DNA of 64,000 nucleotides, taken from Sphingobium sp. HWE2-09. GTDB taxonomy: Bacteria > Pseudomonadota > Alphaproteobacteria > Sphingomonadales > Sphingomonadaceae. Within the stretch, counting starts at the first letter, position 1; each line of letters opens with the position of its first letter. Shown here piece by piece: positions 9,440-18,915 of the stretch. Under the pieces are notes generated by a model, which was given only the letters and a program-made list of their open reading frames with translations, was not told the origin of the DNA and did no database searches. Both the position numbers and the translations under genes were made by a program. The stretch covers positions 2,232,001-2,296,000 of the forward strand of contig NZ_JAYKZX010000003.1 of the NCBI RefSeq assembly GCF_035989265.1, in the 5' to 3' direction.

Positions 9440-9670
9440 TCCTCTCCATGCCTTTTAGCACGCGCAGGCGATGAACGGGTTGCTGTTGTCGTCCATCCTG
9501 CTGATATTGCCGGACCCAAAGCCCAGAGGCGGCGCTTTTCCAGCAGTGCGGATCATGATTGCCAATCCCGTTCATGCCGCAAAATAGCGATGGCGCAATG
9601 CTTTCCGCTGGACAGACAGACGTCGCCGCGCTTTCACAAAAGCATCGACATCATGGCGTAAAGACGGGGC

Positions 9671-10291
9671 ATGCTGAACACCATCATCGGATCAAAGCGC
9701 GTTCTGTTCGTCATGGCGGTGGGTGCGGAATATGGTCCGCATCTGCGCGCCCGCTTCACCCCCTTGATGACCGGCGTCGGCCCGATCGAGGCCGCGCTAA
9801 CGACCGGGATGACCTTGCACGACATGGATCGCGCAGGCGCGTTGCCGGACCTGGTCGTATCGCTGGGATCGGCGGGATCGCGCCGCTGTCCGCTGGGCGA
9901 GATATTCCAGGTGGCGAGCGTATCCTGGCGCGACATGGATGCGTCGCGATTGGGCTTCACCAAGGGGGTGACGCCGTTCATCGACCATCCTGTCGATCTG
10001 CCTCTGTTCACGCCCCTCCCCCTGCCCACGGCGCGACTGTCTACGGGCGCGAATATTGTGGGCGGCGACGATTATGCCGCGATCGATGCCGACATGGTCG
10101 ATATGGAGACATTTGCGGTGGCGCGGGCCTGCGCGCGGTTCGACGTGCCGTTGATGGGCCTGCGCGGCATATCGGACGGGCCGGGCGAGTTGGATCACAT
10201 CCATGGCTGGACGGAATTGCTGGGCGTGCTGGACGAAAGGCTGGCGGCTGCCGTGGACATGCTGCCAGAGGCGCTGGAAAGCCTGCCCTGA
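9671..10291 (+). CDS. 5'-methylthioadenosine/S-adenosylhomocysteine nucleosidase-like phosphorylase-fold protein
   Basis: A 206-aa PNP/UDP-phosphorylase-family protein. It begins with a hydrophobic strand and VGAEYGPHLRAR. It has the glycine-rich TGVGPIEAALTTG nucleoside/phosphate loop, SLGSAGS, then the ribose-binding DMVDMETFAVARAC and the catalytic-Asp region LRGISDG. Members hydrolyse MTA or SAH to adenine plus the thioribose, feeding methionine and adenine salvage. It is shorter than classical MtnN (about 230 aa), so another purine nucleoside specificity is possible. It converges with the next gene, whose stop lies 3 bp away; apt (adenine salvage) is 1 kb further. Confidence 0.75.
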   Translation: MLNTIIGSKRVLFVMAVGAEYGPHLRARFTPLMTGVGPIEAALTTGMTLHDMDRAGALPDLVVSLGSAGSRRCPLGEIFQVASVSWRDMDASRLGFTKGVTPFIDHPVDLPLFTPLPLPTARLSTGANIVGGDDYAAIDADMVDMETFAVARACARFDVPLMGLRGISDGPGELDHIHGWTELLGVLDERLAAAVDMLPEALESLP

Positions 10292-10294
10292 CGT

Positions 10295-11365
10295 TCAGCA
10301 GCCGCCTTGCGTCATCGCTTTACGGGGCCACGACAGCCGGTAGGTGACCAGGAAGCCGTCATGGTCGGACAGTCGCGGACCGCTGGGGCCACCGTCGAAC
10401 ATCGCCTCGACCCGGATCGGGCGCACCGTCACCTGATCGCCCGACCAGAAAAATTGCAGATCCTGCGTATCCATCCACGGTGCGTCCCCATCCCAGCTCA
10501 TGCGCACATCGCAGCCTGAAGCCGCGTCCGCGCAGACGTGATGGACCAGATCGAGCGACTGGTAGCGCGAGAAATTCTCCCAGCGCGATTCGGAATGGCG
10601 CATATTGAAGTCACCGCCGAAAATCAGCGGATAGGCGTCGTCATGCGTGCGGTCGATAAAGGCCGAGGCTTCGAGCGACTGGCGATCATGCGCGGCCAGA
10701 TTGCGGTGGTCGGGCGCGCGCGAGGCGCCGCGGCTGTTCATATGGGTGTCGTATATATCGATCGGCGTGGGCACGCCGGGAATGGCGATCCGCGCCAGCA
10801 CGACGCCCTTGTTGGCAAGGCAGTCGATCCCGGCGCAGGAGCGGCGACCATAAGCGTGCCTATCGACATGGACGATCGGATAACGCGACGCGATGGCTAG
10901 ACCACTGCTGGTGAGGTGGACGCCGATCTCGCCGCGCTTGATATGCGACCGGCCGGGTAGTGTTGCCTTGGTCACGCCGCGCGCAGGCGTGGTGCGGCCA
11001 GGGCCGGTCACGATCGCGGGATAGCCGGTGGCGGCGACCGCCTTCTTGGCCGCGCCGCTGAACATTTCCTGGAATAATATGATGTCGGGCGCCTGGCCCT
11101 TGGCGCGTAGCGCGGCCAGCCGATCGCCGATGGCACGAAGCGACGCCCCGCGTCCGGAGCGGGCGGGCCAGCCCAATCCTTCGATATTATAGGTCAGCAC
11201 CGACAAGGTCGTGGTGACGCTCTGCCCATCGGCGGCGGACATAAGGGCTGGTGACGGCGCGTCTTCGCAGCGCATCGCCTGCCGGGGCAGCGGCGTCGCA
11301 CAGCCTGACGCGAGCAACGCCAGCGCCAGGGCGAAGCGCGGGACTGGTCGATATCTAGCCTTCAT
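10295..11365 (-). CDS. Lipoprotein of the endonuclease/exonuclease/phosphatase family
   Basis: A 356-aa protein with a lipoprotein signal (FALALALLASGC; Cys about residue 22). It has an EEP catalytic fold: LTYNIEGLG (Asn), ILFQEMFSG (metal-binding Glu), DIYDTHMNSRG (Asp/Asn), FGGDFNMRHSE and a terminal LSDHDGFLV His-Asp. The fold hydrolyses phosphodiesters; relatives include sphingomyelinases, inositol phosphatases and DNases. The lipid anchor places it in the periplasm or outer membrane. Substrate unknown. It converges on the nucleosidase-like gene and is followed upstream by apt on the same strand, 13 bp away, so the two may be co-transcribed. Confidence 0.85.
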   Translation of the reverse strand: MKARYRPVPRFALALALLASGCATPLPRQAMRCEDAPSPALMSAADGQSVTTTLSVLTYNIEGLGWPARSGRGASLRAIGDRLAALRAKGQAPDIILFQEMFSGAAKKAVAATGYPAIVTGPGRTTPARGVTKATLPGRSHIKRGEIGVHLTSSGLAIASRYPIVHVDRHAYGRRSCAGIDCLANKGVVLARIAIPGVPTPIDIYDTHMNSRGASRAPDHRNLAAHDRQSLEASAFIDRTHDDAYPLIFGGDFNMRHSESRWENFSRYQSLDLVHHVCADAASGCDVRMSWDGDAPWMDTQDLQFFWSGDQVTVRPIRVEAMFDGGPSGPRLSDHDGFLVTYRLSWPRKAMTQGGC

Positions 11366-11378
11366 GCCCGATGCTTGC

Positions 11379-11915
11379 TCAGTCGCCCTCGAACGCGATC
11401 AGCGCCTGCGATGCAATGCCGTCGGCCTCCAGCGCCGCTTTGCCGCCCAGGTCGGGCAGGTCGACGGCAAACAGCGCCATCAGCACGCTCGCGCCCTGTT
11501 CGCGCAACAGCTGCGCAGCGGCGAGCGCGGTGCCGCCGGTGGCGATCAGATCGTCCACCAGGATGACGCGCGCGCCCTGCGGCACCTGCCCTTCATGCAG
11601 TTCCAGCCGGTCGGTGCCATATTCCAGTACATAGTCGATGCCGACCGTCTTGCCGGGCAGCTTGCCCTTCTTGCGGACGGGCACGAAGCCTTTGCCCAGC
11701 GCCACCGCCAAGGCCGCGCCCAGGATGAAGCCCCGCGCCTCGATCCCGACGATCAGGTCCGGGTCCAGCGGCCGGGCGACGGCGCTCAGCCGATCGATCA
11801 GTTCGCGAAGGCCGAGGCCGTCCGCCAGCAGCGTCGTCACGTCGCGAAACTGGATGCCGGGCTTGGGGAAATCCGGGATGGTGCGAATGAGGGCGGTCAG
11901 GCTGTCGATGCTCAT
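11379..11915 (-). CDS. apt: Adenine phosphoribosyltransferase
   Basis: A 178-aa Apt converting adenine plus PRPP to AMP. Diagnostic segments are IPDFPKPGIQFRDVTTLL at the N-terminus, IVGIEARGFILGAALA, KLPGKTVGIDYVLEYG (flexible loop) and the PRPP motif VILVDDLIATGGT. A ribosome-binding site (ATGGAGC) precedes ATG 11915. The gene lies directly behind the strong petABC terminator (hairpin 11934-11966), leaving almost no room for its own promoter, so expression may depend on terminator read-through or a promoter overlapping the hairpin. Confidence 0.97.
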   Translation of the reverse strand: MSIDSLTALIRTIPDFPKPGIQFRDVTTLLADGLGLRELIDRLSAVARPLDPDLIVGIEARGFILGAALAVALGKGFVPVRKKGKLPGKTVGIDYVLEYGTDRLELHEGQVPQGARVILVDDLIATGGTALAAAQLLREQGASVLMALFAVDLPDLGGKAALEADGIASQALIAFEGD

Positions 11916-11933
11916 GGGCTTGCTCCATAGAGA

Positions 11934-11966
11934 AAGGGCGCGGCTTCCTCAAGAAACCGCGCCCTT
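11934..11966 (-). terminator. Rho-independent terminator of petABC
   Basis: A perfect 10-bp stem, AAGGGCGCGG (11934-11943) pairing with CCGCGCCCTT (11957-11966), with a 13-nt loop. On the minus strand it is followed by a short T-rich tract (TTTCTCT). It lies 28 bp past the cytochrome c1 stop and 18 bp before the apt start codon. Confidence 0.85.
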
Positions 11967-11994
11967 ATTCGTTTCGCCTTGCAGCGCCGGACCG

Positions 11995-12843
11995 TCAGGC
12001 CGCCTTTTTCTTGTCCGCCCAGATATTCTGATAGGACATATAGGCCAGGCCCGTGGCGATCAGCAGGAAGAGGATGGTCGCAAGGCCAGCACGGCGGCGA
12101 TTTTCCAGCTTCGGTTCGGCCGTCCAGGTCAGGAAGGCCGACACGTCCTTCGCCATCTGGTCCACGGTCGGCTTGGTGCCGTCGCCATAGGTCACCTGGC
12201 CTTCGGCCGTCAGCGGCGGCGCCATGGCCAGGTTCAGGTTGGGGAAGTAGGGGTTATAGTGCAGCCCTTCAGGCGTCTTGGCGTCCGGGAACTCCTTGAG
12301 CAGTTCGGCGGGTTGCGCCTGGAAGCCGGTCAGCAGCGAATAGACATAGGCGCTGCCATGATGGCGGGCCTTGGTCATCAGCGACAGGTCTGGCGGGATC
12401 GCATTGTTGTTCGCCGCCGCCGCCGCGACATTGTTCGCGAAGGGCTTGGGGAAGTGATCGGCCGGAACCGGTTCACGCGACGAGGCTTCGCCGGTGGCGG
12501 GATCGACCGACGGGGTCTTGATCGCCCACTGCTTGGCGATCGCCTTCACTTCGGCTTCGTTATAGCCCAGCGCCGCGAGATCGCGGAACGCGACGAACTT
12601 CAGGCTGTGGCAGGCCGAACAGACTTCCTTGAACACCTGGAAGCCGCGCTGCAGCTGCGCCTGGTCATATTTGCCGAGCGGTCCGTCGAACGAGAAGGAC
12701 ACATGCTTTACCGGCTTGTGGAACTCATGCTCCACCGTCTTGGCCGGCGGATCGGTGACGTAGGCCACCGCGCCGACCAGGAAGGAAATGAGCAGCCAGC
12801 CTGCAAAGAAGAGGCCGACGAGGAATGCGCCAATGCGAACCAT
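11995..12843 (-). CDS. petC: Cytochrome c1 of the bc1 complex
   Basis: A 282-aa cytochrome c1, the membrane-anchored c-type haem subunit of ubiquinol-cytochrome c oxidoreductase, which passes electrons from the Rieske protein to soluble cytochrome c. The haem site is VCSACHSLKFVAFRDL (CxxCH near residue 75). The region of the axial Met is NLAMAPPL. There is an N-terminal hydrophobic segment and a C-terminal anchor (TILFLLIATGLAYMSYQ) followed by a Lys/Ala tail. It is the last gene of petA-petB-petC, 15 bp after petB, and is followed by an intrinsic terminator. Confidence 0.96.
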   Translation of the reverse strand: MVRIGAFLVGLFFAGWLLISFLVGAVAYVTDPPAKTVEHEFHKPVKHVSFSFDGPLGKYDQAQLQRGFQVFKEVCSACHSLKFVAFRDLAALGYNEAEVKAIAKQWAIKTPSVDPATGEASSREPVPADHFPKPFANNVAAAAANNNAIPPDLSLMTKARHHGSAYVYSLLTGFQAQPAELLKEFPDAKTPEGLHYNPYFPNLNLAMAPPLTAEGQVTYGDGTKPTVDQMAKDVSAFLTWTAEPKLENRRRAGLATILFLLIATGLAYMSYQNIWADKKKAA

Positions 12844-12858
12844 GGTCTTATCTACCCC

Positions 12859-14151
12859 TTATTCGGCCGGGACCGCGACGGTTGTGCCGTCGGTCTTGCC
12901 ATATTTCGCCAGCACCGCTTCGGTGATCGAGCCGGGCAACGGAAGCGGCTTTTCAAAGCGCGAGATCAGCGGAAGGATGATCAGGAAGTGGGCGAAATAA
13001 TAGGCCGCCGCGACCTGGCTCATCATCACATAGGGTTCTTCCGCAGGCGCACCGCCCAGCCAGCCCAGGATCAGCACGTCGATCACCAGGATCCAGAAGA
13101 ACTTGTTGAAGGTCGGCCGATATTTGCCCGACCGCACCGGCGAGGTGTCGAGCCAGGGCAGGAAGAAGAGCAGCAGGATCGACGCGAACATCGCCAGCAC
13201 GCCCAGCAGCTTGGCGGGGACGAAGAAGAAGTCCACCGTGAAGGCGCGCAGGATCGCGTAGAAGGGCCAGAAATACCATTCGGGCACGATATGCGCAGGC
13301 GTCGAAAGCGGGTTCGCTTCGATATAATTATCCGGGTGACCCAGGAAGTTGGGCGCGAAGAACAGCAGGATCGAGAAGGCGATCAGGAAGACGCCCGCGC
13401 CGAAGCCGTCCTTGGCGGTATAATAGGGGTGGAAGGGCACAGTGTCCTGCGGCCCCTTCACTTCCACGCCGGTCGGGTTCGAGGAACCCGGGATATGCAG
13501 CGCCCAGATGTGCAGGATGATGACACCGGCAATCACGAAGGGCAGCAGGAAGTGCAGCGAGAAGAATCGGTTCAGCGAAGCGTTGCCGGGCGCAAAGCCG
13601 CCCAGCAGCCAGGTCTGGATCGGTTCGCCCACGACAGGGATCGCGCCGAACAGGCCGGTGATGACCTTGGCGCCCCAATAGGACATCTGCCCCCAGGGCA
13701 GGACATAGCCCATGAAGGCGGTCGCCATCATCAGCAGGAAGATGACGAGGCCGAGCAGCCACACCATTTCGCGCGGCGCCTTGTACGACCCGAAATAGAG
13801 GCCGCGGAAAATGTGGAGATAGACGACGATGAAGAAGAAGCTGGCGCCATTGGCGTGCGCGTAGCGCATCAACCAGCCCGCATTCACATCGCGCATCGTC
13901 TGTTCGACGGTGCCGAAGGCGACCAGATCATTGGCGCCATAGTGCATCGCCATGATCACGCCGGTGACGATCTGGATCATCAGCGCAAGGCCGGCCAGAA
14001 CACCGAAGTTCCAGAAATAGTTGAGGTTGCGCGGCACAGGGTAACCCGCGCCCACGGCGTTATAGGCGAGACGCGGAAGCGGCAGCTTCTCGTCGATCCA
14101 CACCATCACCGGATTTTTCGGGGTATATTGCTCAGCCCAGGGAAAGCTCAT
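12859..14151 (-). CDS. petB: Cytochrome b of the bc1 complex
   Basis: A 430-aa cytochrome b with eight predicted membrane helices and two haem-ligating His pairs ([34 protein letters not shown] and the matching His in the fourth helix, [23 protein letters not shown]). The quinol-oxidation motif PEWY is in [16 protein letters not shown]. It forms the Qo and Qi sites of complex III in the inner membrane. The start [11 protein letters not shown] and length are typical of alphaproteobacteria. It lies between petA (11-bp gap) and petC (15-bp gap) in one operon. Confidence 0.97.
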   Translation of the reverse strand: MSFPWAEQYTPKNPVMVWIDEKLPLPRLAYNAVGAGYPVPRNLNYFWNFGVLAGLALMIQIVTGVIMAMHYGANDLVAFGTVEQTMRDVNAGWLMRYAHANGASFFFIVVYLHIFRGLYFGSYKAPREMVWLLGLVIFLLMMATAFMGYVLPWGQMSYWGAKVITGLFGAIPVVGEPIQTWLLGGFAPGNASLNRFFSLHFLLPFVIAGVIILHIWALHIPGSSNPTGVEVKGPQDTVPFHPYYTAKDGFGAGVFLIAFSILLFFAPNFLGHPDNYIEANPLSTPAHIVPEWYFWPFYAILRAFTVDFFFVPAKLLGVLAMFASILLLFFLPWLDTSPVRSGKYRPTFNKFFWILVIDVLILGWLGGAPAEEPYVMMSQVAAAYYFAHFLIILPLISRFEKPLPLPGSITEAVLAKYGKTDGTTVAVPAE

Positions 14152-14162
14152 GGTTTCTTACC

Positions 14163-14729
14163 TCAGCCTACGAGAATGGCGGTGTCGGAAGTGAAGCTGA
14201 ACTTCGGCACTTCCAGATTCTTAGGCGCTGGGCCTTTGCGAATGCGCGCGGCGGTGTCGTAGGACGAACCGTGGCAGGGGCAGAAATAGCCGCCAAATTC
14301 GCCGCGATTCTCACCCTCGCCCGCGCCCAGCGGCACGCAGCCCAGATGAGTGCAGACACCCATCGTCACCAGCCACTGCTTCTTGCCGTCGACGGTGCGT
14401 TCTTCCAGCGTCTGCGGATCGCGCAGGGTGGAGGCGTCCACCTTGTCGGCTTCGGCGATTTCCTTCGGCGTCAGCTGGCGCACGAAGAGCGGCTGGCTGC
14501 GGAAAGTGGTCTTGATCGCCTGCCCGGGCTGGATCGCCGACAAATCGACTTCGGTCGATGCCAGCGCCAGCACGTCGGCGCTGGGGTTCATCTGATCGAT
14601 CAGCGGCAGGACGACCGCAACAGCGCCGACCCCCGCGAAACTCACCGCAGCGATGTTGATGAAATCGCGGCGACGCACGCCATCATCGCCGGATGGACCT
14701 GTGCCGTCTATATGTTCAACGCTCGCCAT
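14163..14729 (-). CDS. petA: Rieske iron-sulfur subunit of the bc1 complex
   Basis: A 188-aa ubiquinol-cytochrome c reductase iron-sulfur protein. The twin-arginine-type N-terminal anchor is RRRDFINIAAVSFAGVGAVA. The [2Fe-2S] ligands are in CTHLGCVPLG and FCPCHGSSYD. I chose ATG 14729 (MASVEHIDG) because GGGTTGAGG lies just upstream; a longer reading from 14795 adds 22 unconserved residues. It is the first gene of petABC, so the operon promoter should lie in 14730-14937, shared with the divergent trmL. Confidence 0.96.
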   Translation of the reverse strand: MASVEHIDGTGPSGDDGVRRRDFINIAAVSFAGVGAVAVVLPLIDQMNPSADVLALASTEVDLSAIQPGQAIKTTFRSQPLFVRQLTPKEIAEADKVDASTLRDPQTLEERTVDGKKQWLVTMGVCTHLGCVPLGAGEGENRGEFGGYFCPCHGSSYDTAARIRKGPAPKNLEVPKFSFTSDTAILVG

Positions 14730-14937
14730 GCACCTCAACCCTTGCAAGAACGTCCCTGATACCGCCGCAATGCCGTTCCCGGCTCTGTTTATCAAGGGAT
14801 TTGGACCGCCATAGCCATGGCCACCCGCCTTCCCCCTGGCGTGGTTCGCGGGCCTGATAACCGGACTGCGCCCATTTTGCCAACAGCAAACTCACGCACC
14901 CTATGACAATTTGCCGCAGTGCATTATGGCGCGGACC

Positions 14938-15396
14938 ATGCGTATCGCCCTTTACCAGCCAGAAATCGCGGGCAATGTCGGCGCGATCCTGCGCCTCGCC
15001 GCCTGCTTCGCCGTGCCTGTGGACATCATCATGCCGACCGGATTCGCCTTTTCCGACACGCGCCTGAAACGCGCGGCGATGGATTATGGTGAGGCGGCGG
15101 ACATCACCCGCCACGCCAATTTCGCCGCCTTCGATGCAGAACGGCGCGCGCAGGGCCGCCGCCTATTGCTGATGAGCGCCCATGCCTCGCAAAAATTGCC
15201 GGAGGTGCAATTCCAGCCCGACGACGTGCTGCTGATGGGATCGGAAAGCGCGGGCGTGCCGGACGCGGTGCGCGACCTAGCCGACATCCGCATCCGCATT
15301 CCCATGGCGCCGGGCTTTCGATCCTTGAACATCGCCGTTTCGACGGGCATCGCCATATCCGAAGCCCTTCGCCAGACAGGACAATATCCGCAATGA
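14938..15396 (+). CDS. trmL: tRNA (cytidine(34)-2'-O)-methyltransferase TrmL
   Basis: A 152-aa SPOUT methyltransferase that 2'-O-methylates the wobble base of tRNA-Leu. The N-terminus MRIALYQPEIAGNVGAILRL matches the family and sets the start; in-frame ATGs at 14911 and 14926 are less conserved. The SPOUT trefoil-knot motifs are LLMGSESAGVPD and IRIPMAPGFRSLNIAVSTGIAISEAL. It overlaps hemF by 4 bp (ATGA), so the two are translationally coupled. Confidence 0.92.
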   Translation: MRIALYQPEIAGNVGAILRLAACFAVPVDIIMPTGFAFSDTRLKRAAMDYGEAADITRHANFAAFDAERRAQGRRLLLMSAHASQKLPEVQFQPDDVLLMGSESAGVPDAVRDLADIRIRIPMAPGFRSLNIAVSTGIAISEALRQTGQYPQ

Positions 15397-16283
15397 CCGC
15401 CAGCAATCCGGTGCCCAGCGTGCCCTTCCCCCTCGACGCCCGGCAACAGGCGGCGCGCAACTGGTTCGAATCGCTGCGCGACCGCATCTGCGCCGCGTTC
15501 GAGGCGATCGAGCGGGAGGCGGGCAGCGACGCCCGGTTCGACTATACCGCCTGGGACCGCGAAGCCGAAGGCCAGGCGCCGGGCGAAGGCGGCGGCGGCG
15601 TGCGCGGCGTGATGAAGGGCAAGGTCTTCGAAAAGGTCGGCGTCAACGTGTCGACCGTGGGCGGCGAATTTGCGCCCGGCTTTGCCCAGACCATCCATGG
15701 CGCCGCCAACAATCCCGCCTTCTTCGCCACCGGCATCAGCCTGGTCGCGCATATGGCCAATCCCCATGTGCCCGCCGTGCATATGAACACCCGCTATCTG
15801 GTCACGACCAAAAGCTGGTTCGGCGGCGGCGCGGATCTTAATCCGCCTTTGCCCCGGGCCGAGGATACGGATCATTTCCACGCCATGTTCAAGAGCGCCT
15901 GCGACGCCCACGACCCGGACTATTATCCCCGGTTCAAGGCGTGGGCGGACGAATATTTCTTCATCCCCCATCGCGGCGTGCATCGTGGCGTCGGCGGTAT
16001 CTTCTACGATCATCTCGAATGCGCCGACGATGCCGGGTTCGACGCACACTTCGCCTTCACCCGCGCGGTGGGCGACGCCTTCCTGGACGCTTTCCCGCCG
16101 ATCGTACGCCGTCGCATGGATGAGACGTGGACCGAGGCGGATTATCGCACCATGCTGGAATGGCGCGGGCGCTATGCGGAGTTCAACCTGGTGCATGATC
16201 GCGGCACGCTGTTCGGGCTGAAGACCGGCGGCAATATCGACGCCATATTGATGAGCCTGCCGCCGATGGCGAGTTGGCGCTAA
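15393..16283 (+). CDS. hemF: Oxygen-dependent coproporphyrinogen III oxidase
   Basis: A 296-aa HemF, which oxidatively decarboxylates coproporphyrinogen III to protoporphyrinogen IX using O2. Signature segments are GGGGVRGVMKGKVFEKVGVN, HMNTRYLV, SWFGGGADLNPPLP, the substrate-site region HRGVHRGVGGIFYDHLE and a C-terminal EFNLVHDRGTLFGLKTGGN. Length is typical. It overlaps the trmL stop by 4 bp and is followed after 2 bp by a GNAT gene, forming a compact operon. Haem supply fits the nearby cytochrome genes. Confidence 0.97.
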   Translation: MTASNPVPSVPFPLDARQQAARNWFESLRDRICAAFEAIEREAGSDARFDYTAWDREAEGQAPGEGGGGVRGVMKGKVFEKVGVNVSTVGGEFAPGFAQTIHGAANNPAFFATGISLVAHMANPHVPAVHMNTRYLVTTKSWFGGGADLNPPLPRAEDTDHFHAMFKSACDAHDPDYYPRFKAWADEYFFIPHRGVHRGVGGIFYDHLECADDAGFDAHFAFTRAVGDAFLDAFPPIVRRRMDETWTEADYRTMLEWRGRYAEFNLVHDRGTLFGLKTGGNIDAILMSLPPMASWR

Positions 16284-16285
16284 GC

Positions 16286-16867
16286 ATGGCGTTGACGCCG
16301 GTCGATCCGGGGATGGTGGCGACGATCGTCACCTATCTGGAAATGCGGGAGCGGCCACGGCCCGCGCCGGTCCCGCCCGCGCCGTTGCGGCTGGTGCCGT
16401 GGAAGACGCCCGATCTGGACGCTTACCGCACCCTGTTCCGCCGGGTGGGCGCGCCATGGCTGTGGTTTTCCCGGCTGGTGATGTCCGATTCGGACCTGGC
16501 CGCGATCCTCCATGATCCTGCTGTGGAGGTCTATGCCGTCACCGATCCGCGCGGGACCGAAGTCGGCCTTTTGGAACTGGATTTCAGGGCGCTGCCCGAT
16601 TGCGAACTGAGTTTTCTGGGGCTGGTGCCCGAACTCAATGGCAAGGGGCTGGGCCAATGGCTGATGGCGCAGGCCAAATCGCTGGCCTGGCGCAAGGGGG
16701 TGGAGCGCTTCTGGGTCCATAGCTGCACGCTCGACAGCCCCGCGGCGCTCCGCTTCTATCTACGGTCCGGCTTCGTTGCCTATGCGCGCGCGGTCGAAAC
16801 CTTCGCCGATCCCCGAATCGCCAACATATTGCCGCGCGATGCCGCGCCGCATGTGCCGCTGCTATAG
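16286..16867 (+). CDS. GNAT family N-acetyltransferase
   Basis: A 193-aa protein with a GNAT core: VGLLELDFRALPDCELSFLGLVPELNGKGLGQWLM, where the GKGLG stretch is the acetyl-CoA pyrophosphate loop, followed by HSCTLDSPAALRFYLRSGF. It should acetylate a small molecule or protein amine, but the substrate is unknown. I use ATG 16286, two bases after the hemF stop; a TTG start at 16274 would overlap hemF. It is the last gene of trmL-hemF-GNAT and converges with a membrane-protein gene 8 bp away. Confidence 0.88.
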   Translation: MALTPVDPGMVATIVTYLEMRERPRPAPVPPAPLRLVPWKTPDLDAYRTLFRRVGAPWLWFSRLVMSDSDLAAILHDPAVEVYAVTDPRGTEVGLLELDFRALPDCELSFLGLVPELNGKGLGQWLMAQAKSLAWRKGVERFWVHSCTLDSPAALRFYLRSGFVAYARAVETFADPRIANILPRDAAPHVPLL

Positions 16868-16875
16868 GCGTCTGA

Positions 16876-17691
16876 TCAGCGAAAGACGTCGCGCACATCC
16901 TGCGGCTGCGCCTGACGATAGAGCCGCGCCAGCATCACCAGCATATAGACCTGGACGATGCTCGTCACCGCCGCCCCCGCAAGCCCCCCTGCCAGCCGCG
17001 CGCCTTCCGCCCCCGCGATCAAACCGCCGACCAAGCCGACGATCACCTGCGCCGCCGATCCCGCGATGGTGGACAACAGCATGACGATGACCAGAAAGCC
17101 GAACAGCCGCCAGAAATAGCCGCGCGTCAGCGCCCAGGCGCGGCGCAGCGATTCCATCACCCCGGCCGTGCCGTCGATCACCACCGGGTTGAGCAGCACG
17201 AGGCGGATGCTGGCGAAGAAGATGAGGGCGATGGCGCCAAAGCCCAGCAGCAGCCCGATCGTCGCCGCCAGCGGCTTCGAGACGAGCGCGAAGAGGATGC
17301 CGACCAGCGCCGCCGCGATGAAGACGACGGCTACGGCGCCGACCACGACCAGCGCCGTGCCGATCAACACCGGCAGGCGCGCGAAGCTCATGCGCAACGC
17401 TTCCCCCACGCTGATGCCCGGGCGCAGGGCCAGGGCGAACAGGGCAAGCGACCCGAACCAGATGAGGATGATGGTCAGCAGCATCGCTAGGCCAAAGCCA
17501 GGCGGCATGGCGGGAATCGTGTCCGCCTTGGGCGCGGCGAACCAGGCCTGGAGTTCGGGCGGTGTCATTTCCTGAAGGATCAAGCTGGGCAGCGCCACGA
17601 ACAGCAGCGCCACCGGGAACAGCAAGGCCGCTTCCCGCCTGACGAAGGCGACCAATTCCTCCCACGCCTTGCCGATGGACATTGTCGCCAT
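16876..17691 (-). CDS. Polytopic membrane protein (GPDPase membrane-domain-like)
   Basis: A 271-aa integral membrane protein with about six hydrophobic helices (for example [59 protein letters not shown]). It has a recurrent amphipathic motif ([37 protein letters not shown]) typical of the glycerophosphodiester phosphodiesterase membrane-domain family. The catalytic domain is absent and the function of such stand-alone proteins is unknown. The start at 17691 has CAGGCAA upstream; ATG 17682 is an alternative. It is divergent from lipB. Confidence 0.75.
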   Translation of the reverse strand: MATMSIGKAWEELVAFVRREAALLFPVALLFVALPSLILQEMTPPELQAWFAAPKADTIPAMPPGFGLAMLLTIILIWFGSLALFALALRPGISVGEALRMSFARLPVLIGTALVVVGAVAVVFIAAALVGILFALVSKPLAATIGLLLGFGAIALIFFASIRLVLLNPVVIDGTAGVMESLRRAWALTRGYFWRLFGFLVIVMLLSTIAGSAAQVIVGLVGGLIAGAEGARLAGGLAGAAVTSIVQVYMLVMLARLYRQAQPQDVRDVFR

Positions 17692-17766
17692 ATCTATATT
17701 GCCTGCCCTGCTGAAAATCCGGCGCGAGACTTGATCGCTCGGCTCGCCCAAGTCAAGGAAGCGCCC

Positions 17767-18483
17767 ATGTCCGACCTTCCGCCCGATCGCCCCGCGCCCC
17801 TGCCCTTTCCCGCATCCGTCGAATGGCGCGTCGCGCCCGCCCCCGTCGATTATCCAACGGCGCTGGCCGATATGGAGGCGCGCGCTGCCGCCGTCCATGA
17901 CGGGCAGGCACAGGAGCGCGTCTGGCTGCTGGAGCATCCGCCGCTCTATACCGCCGGGACCAGCGCCGATCCCGCCGAACTGCTCGACCCGCGCTTTCCC
18001 GTGCATGATGCCGGACGGGGCGGGCGCTATACCTATCATGGGCCGGGGCAGCGGATCGGCTATCTCAACATCAACCTCGGCGATCGGGGGAAGGACATCC
18101 GCAATTTCGTCCATCATCTGGAAGGCTGGATGATCGCGGCGCTGGATGACATGGGCATTGCGGCGCGGCGGGCGGAAGGACGGATCGGCATCTGGACCGA
18201 CGATTCGAATGGGCGCGAGGCGAAGATCGGCGCGCTGGGCATTCGCGTGCGGCGCTGGGTCACGCTCCACGGATTTGCGATCAACGTCGATCCCGACCTG
18301 TCCCATTTCGCGGGCATCGTACCGTGCGGGATCAGCGACTTTCCCGTGACCAGCATCGCCGCTCTGGGCGGTGACGCATCCACAGACACGCTGGACGCCG
18401 CGCTCAAGGCGCATTTCCCCGTCTTTCTCAGCCGCTTGGCCCGGTGCGGCACGGGGGTTGAGCAATGCGAAACAGGAAGCTAG
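17767..18483 (+). CDS. lipB: Octanoyl-[acyl-carrier-protein]:protein N-octanoyltransferase
   Basis: A 238-aa LipB that moves octanoate from ACP to lipoyl domains in lipoic-acid synthesis. Motifs are [16 protein letters not shown], the Lys-containing [19 protein letters not shown] and the catalytic Cys in [15 protein letters not shown] 17767 has AAGGA at good spacing; an earlier ATG at 17731 lacks one. The last codons overlap a non-coding stretch before the following lipoprotein gene, which has its own AAGGAGA. Confidence 0.95.
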   Translation: MSDLPPDRPAPLPFPASVEWRVAPAPVDYPTALADMEARAAAVHDGQAQERVWLLEHPPLYTAGTSADPAELLDPRFPVHDAGRGGRYTYHGPGQRIGYLNINLGDRGKDIRNFVHHLEGWMIAALDDMGIAARRAEGRIGIWTDDSNGREAKIGALGIRVRRWVTLHGFAINVDPDLSHFAGIVPCGISDFPVTSIAALGGDASTDTLDAALKAHFPVFLSRLARCGTGVEQCETGS

Positions 18484-18542
18484 GGTCGCGCCTTCCTGAG
18501 CCGGCGCGGATGCCGGGTATCGACCGTTTCAAGGAGACCCGG

Positions 18543-18818
18543 ATGCGCCCCATCGTCACCGCCACGCTGATCGCCGCCTGCCTGTCGCTGGCGGCCTGTG
18601 GCGGCAAGGAGGAAGGCGGCAACAAGGTGCAGATGAAGGATATGGAAGTGGTGGACGGCACCGCGACCGACGCGATGACCGACCTGGACGGCGTGCAGAG
18701 CGAAGGCACGGCCATCGCCCTGCCCAGCGGCAATGCGACGGACAATAGCAGCGCGGCGGCCAAGCCTGCGCCGCAGCAAGCGCCCGCGGAGGATGCGGAA
18801 GTGTTGTCCGATCAGTAA
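18543..18818 (+). CDS. Small lipoprotein, unknown function
   Basis: A 91-aa protein with a textbook lipoprotein signal: MRPIVTATLIAACLSLAAC, with lipobox LAAC and Cys at residue 19. A Gly/Lys-rich segment and an Ala/Pro/acidic low-complexity tail follow. AAGGAGA sits just upstream of ATG 18543. The mature part (about 72 aa) has no domain I recognise. It lies 59 bp after lipB and may be in the same transcript. Confidence 0.75.
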   Translation: MRPIVTATLIAACLSLAACGGKEEGGNKVQMKDMEVVDGTATDAMTDLDGVQSEGTAIALPSGNATDNSSAAAKPAPQQAPAEDAEVLSDQ

Positions 18819-18915
18819 AACTAGCAGGATCGTTCAGCGCTGATACAGTGGCTGGACGGAATGAAGGATCAATGGATGGCGCCGATGATCGCGCCGTCCC
18901 GGAGAGGCAGATTAG

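Noticed and set aside
9364..9670. Genomic-island boundary at tRNA-Val
   Set aside because: No integrase and no duplicated tRNA end were found; flanking genes are ordinary chromosomal genes.
11638..14262. 874-codon plus-strand open frame across petABC
   Set aside because: It lies opposite cytochrome c1, cytochrome b and the Rieske gene. It is His/Arg/Gln-rich with no domain, as expected for a mirror frame.
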